From Hippopus hippopus (lineage: Eukaryota; Mollusca; Bivalvia; Cardiida; Cardiidae): a stretch of DNA of 64,000 bases. The position numbers and the translations under genes were made by a program. The stretch's first letter is position 1. Every line of letters starts with the position of its first letter. The notes below the pieces were generated by a model that searched no databases, was not told the origin of the DNA, and saw only the letters and a list, made by a program, of their open reading frames with translations. The stretch is taken from NCBI GenBank assembly GCA_946811185.2, contig OX328105.1, forward strand, positions 36,954,974 to 37,018,973, in the 5' to 3' direction. This document shows positions 22,009 to 33,296 of this stretch, in pieces.

Positions 22009-24565
22009 AGCTCACCTGAGCACGAAGTGCTCAAGGTGAGCTTTTGTGATCGTGCTGTGTCCGGCGTCCGTCGTCCGTCGTCATCTTTTACCTTGTGTAC
22101 AATCTAGAGGCCACATTTTCAGTCAGATACTCGTGAAACTTGGTCAGAATGTTTGTCTTAATTATATCTCGGACGAGTTCGAAAATGGGTTAGGTCGGGT
22201 CAAAAACTAGGTCACTAGGTCAGATCTTAGAAAAACCTTGTGTACGCTCTAGAGGCCACATTTTCAGTCCAATACTCTTGAACGTTGGTCAGAATATGTG
22301 TCTTAATGATATCTCGGACAAGTTTGAAAATGGGTCATGTCGGGTCGAAAACTAGGTCACTAGGTCAAATCTTAGAAAAACCTTGTGTAAGCTGTAGATG
22401 CCACATTTTCAGTCAGATACTCATGAAAGTTGGTCAGAACGTTTGCCTTGATGATATCTCGGACGAGTCCGAAAATGGGTCATGTCGGATCAAAAACTAG
22501 GTCACTTGGTCAAATCTTAGAAAAACCTTGTGTAAGCTCCAGAGGCCACATTTTTTGTCCAAAACTCTTGAGAGTTGGTCACAATGTTTGTCTTGATAAT
22601 ATCTTGGACAAGTTTGATGATGGGTTATGTCGGGTCAAAACTAGGTCACTAGGTCAAATCTTAGAAAAACCTTGTGTACGCTCCAGAGGCCACGTTGTCA
22701 GTCAGATACTCATGAAACTTGGTCAGAATGTTTGTCTTGATGATATCTCGGACGAGTTTTAAAATGGGTCAGGTCGGGTCAAAAACTAGGTCACTAGGTC
22801 AGATCTTAGAAAAACCTTGTGTACGCTCTAGAGGCCACATTTTCAGCCAAAAACTCTTGAAAGTTGGTCAGCATGTTTGTCTTGATGATATCTCGGACGA
22901 GTTCGAAAATGGGTCATGTTGGGTACAAAACTAGGTCACTAGGTCAAATCTTAGAAAAATCTTGTGTACGCTCCAGAGGCCACATTTTTAGTCCAAAACT
23001 CTTGAGAGTTGGTCAGAATGTTTGTCTTGATAATATCTTGGACAAGTTTGATGATGGGTCATGTCGGGTCAAAACTAGGTCACTAGGTCAAATCTTAGAA
23101 AAACCTTGTGTACGCTCTAGAGGCCACATTGTCAGTCAGATACTCATGAAACTTGGTCAGAATGTTTGTCTTGGTGATATCTCGGACGAGTTTTAAAATG
23201 GGTCAGGTCGGGTCAAAAACTAGGTCACTAGGTCAGATCTTAGAAAAACCTTGTGTACGCTCTAGAGGCCACATTTTCAGCCCAAAACTCTTGAAAGTTG
23301 GTCAGCATGTTTGTCTTGATGATATCTCGGACGAGTTCGAAAATGGGTCATGTTGGGTACAAAACTATGTCACTAGGTCAAATCTTAGAAAAACCTTGTG
23401 TACGCTCCAGAGACCACATTGTTAGTCCAAAACTCTTGAGAGTTGGTCAGAATGTTTGTCTTGATAATATCTTGGACAAGTTTGATGATGGGTCATGTCG
23501 GGTCAAAACTAGGTCACTAGGTCAAATCTTAGAAAAACCTTGTGTACGCTATAGAGGCCACATTGTCAGTCAGATACTCATGAAACTTGGTCAGAATGTT
23601 TGTCTTGATGATATCTCGGACGAGTTTTAAAATGGGTCAGGTCGGGTCAAAAACTAGGTCACTAGGTCAGATCTTAGAAAAACCTTGTGTACGCTCTAGA
23701 GGCCACATTTTCAGCCCAAAACTCTTGAAAGTTGGTCAGCATGTTTGTCTTAATGATATCTCGGACGAGTTCGAAAATGGGTCATGTTGGGCAAAAAACT
23801 AGGTCACTAGGTCAAATCTTAGAAAAACCTTGTGTACCCTCTAGATGCCACATTGTCAGTCAGATACTCATGAAACTTGGTCAGAATGTTTGTCTTGACG
23901 ATATCTCAGACGAGTTTGAAAATGCGTCATGCTGGGCCAAAAACTAGGTCACTAGGTCAAATCTTAGAAAAACCTTGTGCACACTCTAGAGGTCACATTT
24001 TCAGTCCAAATTTCTTGAAAGTTGGTCAAAATGTTTGACTTTATGATATCTCGGATGAGTTGGAAAATGGGTCATGTTGGGTCAAAAACTACATGTATGT
24101 CACTAGGTCAAATCTTAGAAAAACCTTGTATATGCTCTAGAGGCCACATTTTCAGTCCAAAACTCATGAAACTTGGTCAGATTGTTTGTCTTGATGACAT
24201 CTCAGACTACTTCGAAAATCGGTCATGTTGGGTCAAAAACTAGGTCAGTAGGTCAGATCTTAGAAAAAGCCTGTGTATGCTCTATAGGCCACATTTTCTG
24301 TCCAATACTTATGAAAGGTGGTCAGGATCTTTGTTTTGATAATATCTACAATGGAAAAATTGGCTATGGTTGTCTAAAAAGTAGGTCACTGAGAGAAATT
24401 CTAAAAAAAGCTTGTGTACATGCTAGAGGTCAAATTTTCAGTCCAATAATTATAAAAGCTTAGTAGAATGTTTATCATGATATCTCAAAAGAGTTTGAAA
24501 ATGGGTCATGTTTGGTCAAAAGACTCAGGTGAGCGACTTCAGGGCTATCATGGCCCTCTTGTTTA
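22009..24565 (+). mobile_element. Satellite-bearing mobile element, about 16 monomers of 145 bp
   Basis: The 5' end is a hairpin, AGCTCACCTGAGCAC opposed to GTGCTCAAGGTGAGCT. The 3' end is ACTCAGGTGAGCGACTTC, then AGGGCTATCATGGCCCT, then CTTGTTT. AGCTCACCTGAG at the start is inverted relative to CTCAGGTGAGC at the end. Between them are roughly 16 tandem 145-bp monomers, each containing TAGGTCACTAGGTCA, TAGAAAAACCTTGTG, GAGGCCACATTTTC and TTGGTCAGAATGTTTGTC. Terminal hairpins around a tandem core recall non-autonomous Helentron-like elements and the 'pearl' type described from bivalves. That assignment is from memory. The many overlapping open frames arise because 145 is not a multiple of three. 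Confidence 0.82.
22575..23876 (+). repeat. 434-bp higher-order repeat, three copies
   Basis: Within the 145-bp array, three monomer types alternate in fixed order. One has CTTGGACAAGTTTGATGATG (near 22603, 23037 and 23471), the next has GACGAGTTTTAAAATGGGTC (near 22752, 23186 and 23620), the third has GAGTTCGAAAATGGGTCATG (near 22899, 23333 and 23768). The trimer repeats every 434 bp, three times. This implies recent amplification of a three-monomer block. Confidence 0.8.
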
Positions 24566-24704
24566 TTCATGTGAACAAATTAATACTTAGAGGAGTCAAT
24601 CTCATCTACTTGGAATGCAAAGAGTTAAGAATAGAAAGTGTTGTGTATTTGGTCCAAAAGAAATCCATGTCAGATGCAAATAGAAGATCTGGCTATCATT
24701 CAGT

Positions 24705-24848
24705 CTGTATTCTCCAACCATTCTTATGAATATCCTCAGTCTTATTCTAAAGAATTTTCTAGATTTGAAAGCAACACAGCTTCTGGTTGGCTAAACCCAC
24801 TGGTTTAGCCAATCAGAAGTTGTGTTAATTTCGAAATCCAGATTAGAC
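24705..24848. mobile_element. MITE-C copy, right end lost
   Basis: GTATTCTCCAACCATTCTTA, AGAATTTTCTAGATTTGAAA and the internal palindrome TGGCTAAACC opposed to GGTTTAGCCA. The right inverted terminal repeat is missing. Confidence 0.75.
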
Positions 24849-26690
24849 AAATAATTTTCGTACAGATAATCACATTTTCTTAATCTTATTTGTTGTGGAA
24901 AGATCTTATTCAACTCAAAATAACCTGCGTAGACATTAACGTTATTTAGTACGTCTTTAATGTGGCAGAGAAATATCTATCTGTTCTCGGAAAAAAAAAA
25001 AAAATACAAAAAAATAAGACCTTTTTTCCAGAGATTTTGAAGTTTAGTTCTACTGCAAAGAAACTTTCTTTTTGGCCATAGTTAAAGATTTGGTAGCAGA
25101 CGTTTTGGATTTGAAATCAGATTGTAGGTTCTTTTGTGGTTGATTTTACTTACGCCTTCCAGGAGCCTCATTTGCAATTTGTTACTGTCAGTGAAAACAT
25201 CAAACACGTGTATGACTCATAGAAGGAAATTCGAAACATAAAAAGCAAGTTAAACGAAAGTAAGTTTAACATGATCATGCAATGCAGACAAAAACAAATA
25301 TCGCTTATTTCGGAAGCGTTGATAAATGAAAGATTCATCAAACTACACTATTTCTTATTTTGACATACATGGCTTGAATAAAGTTGGGTTGCGGCTTCAA
25401 AAGAAGCACAGATATATATGACGTGCAAGACCATATGGGATACTTAAGAGACAGTAGTGAGTCGCCACGAAGATCTGAAAGACAAACGAATCCCTTTAAA
25501 ACATGTCATAATATTTTTGTCCTTGGTTAGGCTTTCTACGAACTGCTGATTCTGTTAAATCACTTGCCTTCAATTCTTTTGGACAGCCTTTAACGATACT
25601 ATGGTCGTAATTAATAGTATTATATCGATGGATTTTGCTCTGCAAAATTTTTATATCTGTCCAGTTGGGGGGCAATTTGTAAATGCACTTAAAACCAGTT
25701 TTGCTGTTGAGCTAGCTTTTAGGTACATCTCTCCGTTATTCATGTAATTAAGCAGGGAGCGTTAAGTTTAGTGCTTGTATGGGTAACTAAGCCGTTGAAC
25801 GTTACACGTCTATCACTTATAAAAACCGCAAACCAGCCAACGAAGAAGATGTGAACTAGTGCGGATGACGTGTTTCCCAGGACCAGCTGTCACTCGAGAT
25901 TGTGAACACCTATTACTACCACAAAATAAAACACCTTTTTGGTAGAAGTTTCATTCACAGACAAAATGGGCTGAATGTGCGAAATGTATGTCTTTGACTT
26001 AGTTAATATTTTTAGCGATTTGACCGATCAATGAACAGTATTTTGAATTTATATCGAGCCTGAATCAAAAGCTAGTTGTAAAGGTACTGATACTTGCCAA
26101 TTTAATGGCTGTATTGGTAAGAGAGCCCACCTCAGGAAGAGACACGGCAGTGATGCAATTAAAGACAAAGTCTGGTTGTTGTTTCCTTTTCTCATTCCCC
26201 AATCAGTTGGTAAACATTTGGCTGCTAAAACCTCTCTCTTCTCTTTCTCTCTCTCTTTCTCTTTCTCTGGCTATCTCACACACGAATTTTTTTTCAAGGT
26301 CATAAACTGTAAAGGTAAAAAATATGTTTTACGTAAACGTTGAAAATATACCATTATTCACATTCATCTTTTCTCTGTACTACGATTTCTACTAAAAAGG
26401 ATTTACTAGGTACGTCAAAGTTAATTCTATATAACGTTTAATAATTACTCCTGACTATGCCATATAAAAGCAATTAGTACGGCCTTTATTCGGCCATATT
26501 TGTCAATCATGTCCAATTATACATTCTGACCTTGGGATGACGACATTTAGCAAGTCGATTAGTTTAATAACCGACATGAATCTATAAGAAACAAGCACAT
26601 TGATAGAGGCTTCGGCCACTGATTGATTTTGAATAGATTATGGTAAAAGGTGAAATGACACATGCTGAGCAATCTTACATTTTGTCACAA
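24849..26690. other. Intron 1, no recognised gene
   Basis: AT-rich DNA with a poly-A tract near 24991 and a CT microsatellite at about 26231-26269. No coding sequence or RNA gene recognised. Confidence 0.4.
26231..26269. repeat. CT-rich microsatellite
   Basis: CTCTCTCTT units with TTT interruptions. Confidence 0.85.
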
Positions 26691-27201
26691 CGTTTTTATT
26701 AAACTTGTCTATAAAAATGTTATTAAGCGAGCCTTTAGCGAGCTTAATAACATATTTTTTTGGACGAGTTTAATAAATTTTCACCTCAAAAGCCAACGAA
26801 TGTCGGATTCTTTTTATCACATAACTGTATAATAAGAATTATAGTACATCATGTGTTAAAGCAGAGGCAAACAGTCATGTATAATATGTGATGAAATTTA
26901 CATGAAGCCCATCCGCTTCTTTGACAGGTACATTACGAACGAAAAATAGTTCCGAAAAAACTTGCATAGATTGATTTTGTTTTGAATCTAAACGTGATTA
27001 ATTTAACAACTTTACCATGATTACGAATTTTGACCATCAATTTCATTCAGGAACCTAGGTCAGCAATGTTTTAGAAATGAAGCGTATAACTACAGAGAGC
27101 TGACCAAATACAGCACCATTTCCTTATCGCACACGTGTGTGAGACAAGAAAATTCGTAATGGCTATATTACATTGAAAAAAAGGGGAGTAATGTGATAAC
27201 A
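26691..27201 (+). mobile_element. 510-bp dispersed repeat, copy 1
   Basis: It begins GTTTTTATTAAACTTGTC and a nested foldback (ATGTTATTAAGC opposed to GCTTAATAACAT, flanked by TTATTAAAC opposed to GTTTAATAA). It continues with TCGGATTCTTTTTATCACAT, GCTTCTTTGACAGGTACATT and GACAAGAAAATTCGTAATGG, and ends AGGGGAGTAATGTGATAA. A second copy in the same orientation lies at 49176-49682. Non-coding, superfamily unknown. Confidence 0.75.
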
Positions 27202-28552
27202 TGTAATTGTAGTACTTAGCAAAACACTTTATCCATGGTACATGGATTTGTAATGCAGTTTTCCTGCGTTCGATTTCAGCTGGTGCAGTGCACAGTGGAA
27301 ACATGCTTTGGAAATATATTTTTGTGTCACAGAATCTAGCAGTACTTATGAAAGGAATCTTGGATATGTGAACTGTCGTCGTGATGTCATTGATATAAAG
27401 ATGAAAGGGCGTTTATGTCGAGGCATTTGCAATTGTTTTAATAGCATAGAGCTGTTAACGTTAATTTAATTGACTTAATAAAGAGAAATAGAGAAACAAT
27501 GGTTTTAGTTATTGTCAACTGATAAATACTTATTTTCTTTGGAACACATTCTATTCTTTGTAAACACTTACCATGAATATATAACAATTATTGTTTTGCA
27601 AATGTATTTTGTTTGCAGCATCATGAATTATTTAGTATATGATGAATTATTGCACATAGAATGTATCTATTAAGTACTTTTCGTGTGTTTGTCGGTCACT
27701 TGGCCTCTGTCTTGGCGTCCTGTCAAATAAGCCGCACTCTGACGAAATTTGTAATAGGTAAAAAATAACATTTTTGTGCGACAGAAATGAAATCCTATGT
27801 AATCACGCAACAAAAATAACAGACCATGTATCACGAACTACACCGTGATTAAATGGCTTTAATAAAGCGGGGAAACAGTTTTACGGGAAAAACAACATTA
27901 GCTAGTTATTAATACATTTATAATACCTCTGTTTATTACCCGATAATCAGTATGCAGATCAGCAATATCTCAAATATGGGATCACAATTAGCTAATTGAC
28001 TCTTTTGTCATCTCCAAGCAGACCATTTTTGAAAGCGTTTTGACGCAAATAGAAACTCTAGTAACGAGCAGTTTTTACCTTTAACGCTGTTTTACACTTT
28101 CTGGCCAAAATTGAGTTCTTAAATCCCAAAGGCGACGTGATTGAAAAAAAATTGGCTAGATTTAATCATTCCTTTAACCTGATCCTGACTTTTATGCTGA
28201 ATATATGGTTAGGCATATAAGAAGAACTGTGACTATTATTTGGGAAGTTATATATACAAGGGAAGGTATAGGTAAGCAATTTAATTCGCACATACATGTA
28301 CCGTACGAAATAATTCTGTGACCATTCGGGACATATGCCGAGGGCAGTCCCGGGTAAAGATAGAATTTTAACTTATGTCAATGGAGTTGACCTAGGACGG
28401 GTTAAACGAAGTAGGCAACATTTGGCGCAATCCTAGTTTATAAATTATACAGATGATTTACAAGGGCATCGATAGTGACATGCTGCCGCGTGACACCATG
28501 GCGATTTCCATAAACGGTGTCACACTACTGCGAGACTGCTTCCTGGTGGTAG
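27202..28552. other. Intron 1, no recognised feature
   Basis: AT-rich intronic DNA; nothing assignable by reading. Confidence 0.4.
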
Positions 28553-29580
28553 TAGTAACAAGAAATATCTTTAAAAAAAGATAGACGGCGTAAGAGGCAC
28601 TGGGAAATGAATATTTAAATTCGTTTGTAGTATAATATGAAGAGAAATGATGAAAACAGTTCTGAAAATAGCCTCTTTTATATTGTTTTGCAAATGGTTG
28701 AAACAGAATTTTCAATAAGATTTAAGAACGAGGAAGCTGTGGTAATGACCGTTATTGAGCAATACAATAATTCTCATGTTTAACGTAAAATGAGTGTCGA
28801 CATTCTGCAATGTTTCAGAATATATCGTTTGTTCTGTTTTTTATTAATGAATCATGTTTAAATAAAGGTTTGTTTAGACCATACGATGACATCTTTAAAA
28901 AGAAAACAAACTAGATTTGCATGTTTTTGTACAAAAACGCAGCACCTTTCAAACATCGTCGATTTGTCGTTATCAGAAGGCTGGGTTTTATCACCTCTCT
29001 CAATGTTTGACCACACCCACCTATTCTTACTAGGAGTAATTTAGTAGAAGCCCAGTTTCTTCGCTAACAACGCAATAAAACCGATTGTTCCCCTAGGTAG
29101 GCATAGTTATTCACGTTGCGAATTAAATCACCAAATTCAAGAATAACATCTTTTTCATTGTGACAAGAAACGAAATAAGTTGTTTTACAACCCGTTTTCG
29201 TGTAAGACAATAGAGCGGTAGCCTGACGTCGCACTTCGTATTCGGTTTTACGCGAGGAAAAAGGGGTACCAAATCTCTTACACTAAACAAAATAGAAAAC
29301 TCGCCAATACTCATTGCTATTATTTTATCCATATGATTTAGATTATGGATGTTTTGCTAGAGTTTAACATCTGCATGGCCTTAAAGTACAACTTTACATA
29401 GCTAAATGTGATCATTACGTGATTTTTTAGCCATGAACATTTTTATCCAGTGTCGGTAAATTTCTGCTCTGACCTTTATTTATTTGCGTAGTTTACATAT
29501 ATTTGGCCAATCACAAAATGAGTAACAATTCATTTCCTCCTAGTACTTAAAGTAGGTCAAAAGTGAGATCATTCAGCTTC
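28553..29580 (-). repeat. Inverted repeat arm 1 (upstream of exon 2), about 1 kb
   Basis: This stretch is the reverse complement of 35765-36745 over almost its whole length, with scattered substitutions and small indels. Shared landmarks are ACGCCGTCTATC-type sequence next to TTTCTTGTT, ACATGATTCATTAA-type sequence, CAATAGAGCGGTAGCC, CTCGCCAATACT, TTGATTTAGATTATG-type sequence, CACGTAATGATCAC, GGCCAATCACAAAATG and GATCTCACTTTTGACCTAC. A third partial relative lies near 32400-32490. The arms flank exon 2. The 69-codon open frame on its minus strand is not conserved in the other arm. Confidence 0.85.
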
Positions 29581-29849
29581 CCCTAAAAAAAATAGTCCCA
29601 TGTAAAATTTTGCAGTAACAGTTTTGTTGCACTGTTTCATGGGGCTGAAAGGGCTTGGTGGTATATAATCTAGATTTGCTTCAAATTTAGGCAGTGGACG
29701 ACCACTATTTTTTTTTCAATGATTTCCATCATTTCTAGTGTCAATTGACAGAAAATATAGCGGTTTTGTATCGAGAAATCAAAATGGACAGTCGAGATTA
29801 AATCTGGGAAAAATGTTACTAGCAGTAAAGAAATCATAATTGTTTTAGG

Positions 29850-30300
29850 AAAGAGCAAGAACGTTCGTGTTTGGAGGAAGAACGACGAGAAATGTTTTCC
29901 ACAGTGTGCGGGTCAGTATGGTGACTTTGAATGTCCCCCTGTGATGGAGGCTATGTTTTAGGGCTGTTTATGCTTGAACAGAGTGCGTAGATTAACTACA
30001 ACCGAAAGAATCATGAAGAGTGACATCTATACAGACCCTCGGCATTTACTTTTGGCAAGCTGTAGCTAGACATTTCGGAAACGAACCCACGATTTTCACG
30101 GAGAACTATGCACCACACCATGTGTCTAAAGCCTCGAATACCTTTAAGACAGTAAATAACTTCAGTACTCTTGATAAATGTAACTTCAGCAATCTCGATA
30201 GGCCCCTACAAAGCTAAGGCCAAGCTTGATATTATTGAAAATGTTTGGTGACATTTGAAAAACTGGCCTGAAAAAGGCCGAATAATATTTGATCTCAGGA
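29850..30300 (+). pseudogene. Tc1-like transposase relic, catalytic half
   Basis: Conceptual translation across several frameshifts and stops follows the C-terminal half of Tc1/mariner transposases. Visible pieces are NVRVWRKNDEKCFPQC from 29860, RRLTTTERIMKSDIY, the stretch VARHFGNEPTIF, ENYAPHHVSKASNTFK (family: D-N-A-P-x-H) and LDIIENVWxHLKNW (family: S-P-D-L-N-P-I-E-N-x-W). The catalytic Asp of the D-N-A-P-x-H motif reads as Glu-Asn-Tyr here, and in-frame stops occur, so the element is dead. Terminal repeats were not identified. Confidence 0.82.
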
Positions 30301-31738
30301 ATACCTTATACCATAACTGTAGACCGTATTTAAATACTTCATAAAAGTATTTCAAAAAAGACATTCTGTGATTAAAAATGCAAAAGGCCATATTGTAAAT
30401 TTTAATCTAAATATCTGTGTATTTTTTTTTTCTTCATTTTCTAAATTTTTGTCAAATACATTTTAATAGTAGTACAGAGAACGTCATAAACTTATTCTGA
30501 CGTTGAACTCAATTTGGCCACTGAGTGTAGCATGCATTAGACCATAATCATTCTTAAGAGTCCTTAAATTAAAGTGATGTTTGGTAAGTCATCCGAAAAT
30601 TTGTTTCAAGGTTAATGAGTTTTTGAGACTAAGTGATTGGTGTCTGGAAGTGATAGTTTATCGGACAAGGCGTATAAATTAATCCGTTGAATCGGAAGCG
30701 AATTGGATAAAGTTACGAATGCGAGCTAAATAAACTTTCCCTATCTAAGACACCTGTCGTATATTCCATGTATCCTGTTGCTCATTTACAATCCGCACCC
30801 GGCAGAAGTAGGCAGTCCGTTCGAAATAATACAAATGTCAAATGTCGACATTTGTAACACTTCTTTGTGAATTGTCCTTTTATTTCAATGCAGCTACAAT
30901 AATTACACCATTAATTATACTATTTACGTTACGGACGTTACGTTTTCCCGCGAAAAAACGTTGCGTCGAGGGATGACTTTTTTTTTTACTATTTTAACAA
31001 GATAGTAAAAAAATCTTGACAGTAAAGTTTTCGCAAAGTTACCTTCATTCAATCATTGAGACGCTTGGTAAGAATTTATCCAAATTGGCAGGTTGGCACT
31101 TCTACGCTCACAGGACGTATTGACGGATAAAAAAACGAAGAAATACCATCCCGTTGTCGGGTTGACATTATTGCTAGTGACAGGGTAATTAATAGGTGTT
31201 ATCAGATGCGAAAGAAAATTAATACTTGGAGATGTCCCTACGGATACCCCATTAATCTAAAGATAGATCTTCTTGGGCAAGTCAAACTGGCCTTGAACTC
31301 TTGAGGTCGAGGTCAGAATTCTTGTTTGTTTCTTTTTCATACATTTTGTTTGTTTGGTGCTAGCCGCTTAGATGTTTTGGTCAGTTTTATTAGAAACTGG
31401 AGTGAACCATTCGCTTTTCTTTTTCCTCTTGGGTTAGCTCACTTCCACCGTCGACAAATTTGCACCGGACTTCTTCGAAAATATATAGGCCTACTGTTGT
31501 AAATTATGAATAGTCAACAAAGGTTATGGTTTTATAACTGAATACTCATAAAATCTTTGCAGAAAAAAAAAAAAAAAAATTCTTGTTACGAGTAATTTAA
31601 TTATTCATTTTTTTATTTTTGTCACACGATGTTTTCAAAAATCCAGGTTCGTTCCATTCATTCTCTAGAACTAACCAATATTTTCGAATTATTACGTGTT
31701 TGAAGTGTTTGAATAATCGATAAATTGCTGTCTTTCAG
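30301..31738. other. Intron 1, 3' end
   Basis: No gene recognised. A small palindrome CAAATGTCGACATTTG lies at 30839-30854, and a hairpin of TTTTTACTAT opposed to ATAGTAAAAA near 30984-31010. The final pyrimidine-rich tract leads to the exon 2 acceptor. Confidence 0.4.
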
Positions 31739-31877
31739 ATCAACAGTGACCCTGCTTTGGAAAATCTTCGAGCCAGAAACATCACATTCGACTACGTTAG
31801 GGCCGACACAAAATGCGACATTGGCACAGGACTCTTTGAATTGGTTCAAATGGCCGAATCTGTAGACGCATTTATAG
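31739..31877 (+). CDS. Exon 2: ANF_receptor domain, lobe 1
   Basis: This exon encodes residues 63-108 plus the first base of Gly109. The acceptor is TGCTGTCTTTCAG|ATC and the donor is ATAG|GTAGTT. The product begins INSDPALENLRARNITF, the N-x-x-P segment that follows the first helix in natriuretic-receptor-like proteins. It continues with DTKCDIGTGLFELVQM and ends VDAFIG, the strand leading into the conserved G-P-x-C motif. Cys88 is a candidate disulfide partner, and N76-I-T is a glycosylation sequon. The exon is 139 nt, so skipping it would shift the reading frame. It lies 27.4 kb from exon 1 and between two roughly 1-kb inverted repeat arms at 28553-29580 and 35765-36745. Confidence 0.9.
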
Positions 31878-33080
31878 GTAGTTAGATTCTTTCTTTAATT
31901 AATTTGGTTTGTTTGTTCGGTGTATTAGGTAGAACTGAAGTATTGTCACGGCAGCCAGTACACAAATGCATGCGTTGTTGGGGTTTCTTTTTACCAGTGC
32001 CACCAACAGTGTCACCAGTGCTGGCTTTTGACCTACTTTTGGATTGATAAACTGGAATGCATTAACAGTGATTTGATATTGGTAAAAAAAAGTGGAGTAT
32101 TTATTCTGCGGATCTCTGTAGGCCTATTTGTTGCAAATTTATGACAACAATATATATACAAGTATTGATTCCGCTGATTATTTCTAAGCGTAACGCAATA
32201 TCCCATTACTGTGTGTGTACAGGCATTTTCAGAAGCATCACTTTTAGCAGAAACTGCGCCTTTTCATTACCATCCATTCTAAAAAATACATATAATTGAA
32301 AATTTCACCATCCATTCTGAAAGATAAATATAATTGAAAATTTCACTTTTCAAAAATATGCGAAACAATCGCAAAAAAGGCAAACTGCTGGCGTGATTAC
32401 TTTTCATTATTTCTCTTCGTATTGATCCACAAAAGAGTTTAACTATCCGTTTTCATGTACTTTTTACGCCGTCTATCTTTTTAAAGACACGTCTGTAATC
32501 GTTTTCAGCCAGTTTTTAAGCTATTTCATCTTTATTTTATCAAACTGTAATCATTTCTGCATTTTCATGCCAAATGTTGATCCTGACGGCTGCAAGGTTG
32601 CATAGATTACGACCGATAGAAAATATATTTCATTTTCTGGACGCCATCAAGTCACTGTTGTCGTTTCCGGTTTAAATCGAAGATTTTCGAAATATGTATT
32701 TATCCCTTACAACATATTTAACGGTAATTTGTCTATGTTTACACAGACTAATTCTTAACTATTCTAAAGTCTATCCAATTTTAACTGCGTTTTTTCTCTC
32801 AGGCTGTAAGGGTGTATCTTTAAAAAGATGTTTCTTGTTTCCCATAAACGTAAACAAGCTCGAAACGACGCTAAGTGGGAGTGTGAAATGAATCTTGTCG
32901 GTATTGCGTTTATCAATCCTTGGAGAGAGTTTTGGGTCCAGTCGGTGCGAAATCCAAATCCCTTGGTTTCTTGACGTAAATGTTATCACTCAGGAGCTAC
33001 AGGGGTTCTGCAAAATTCTTTGACGAAAAAAATCTCTGAAGATCACTATCGTTGATTTCTCACGATCCAAATCTTTACAC
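31878..33080. other. Intron 2, 5' part; partial relative of the inverted arms
   Basis: Bases about 32400-32490 (CATTATTTCTCTTCGTATTG, CGCCGTCTATCTTTTTAAAG) and about 32815-32850 (TCTTTAAAAAGATGTTTC, TTGTTTCCC) resemble the end of the arms at 28553 and 36745. No coding sequence recognised. Confidence 0.4.
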
Positions 33081-33296
33081 ACAATTCTGAGTTCTAACGA
33101 CCCTGAAGAAATGGTCTTTTGAAAGTCTTATAGGAAAAGGAGAAAATGCTGGTAACAGCATTTTCTCATTTTCCCACAAGGTTTTCTACATTTTCAGCCA
33201 CAATTACCATCATTTCAGCTACATGAAATTTGTCGTCTGCAAATGCTTTCCATTTCGACAAGTCTAAAATTTTATCTTTTGGCAAAGAGTTAAACT
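33081..33296. mobile_element. MITE-D copy
   Basis: The central foldback is AAATGCTGGTAACAGCATTT, followed by CTCATTTTCCCACAAGG, GCAAATGCTTTCCATTTC and the right end TTGGCAAAGAGTTAA. The left terminal repeat is eroded. Confidence 0.75.

Noticed and set aside
22285..24463. Series of overlapping 71-110-codon open frames with a repeated MVRMFVLMISRTS start
   Set aside because: They are one strand of a 145-bp tandem repeat read in shifting frames. Stops recur at each unit, and the frame changes because 145 is not divisible by three.
22009..24565. CRISPR-like regular repeat spacing
   Set aside because: The whole 145-bp unit repeats with no unique spacers, and the context is an animal intron.
29123..29332. 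69-codon minus-strand frame partly shared with the arm at 36016
   Set aside because: Between the two arms most differences change amino acids, and a one-base deletion breaks the frame in the second arm, so there is no sign of coding constraint.
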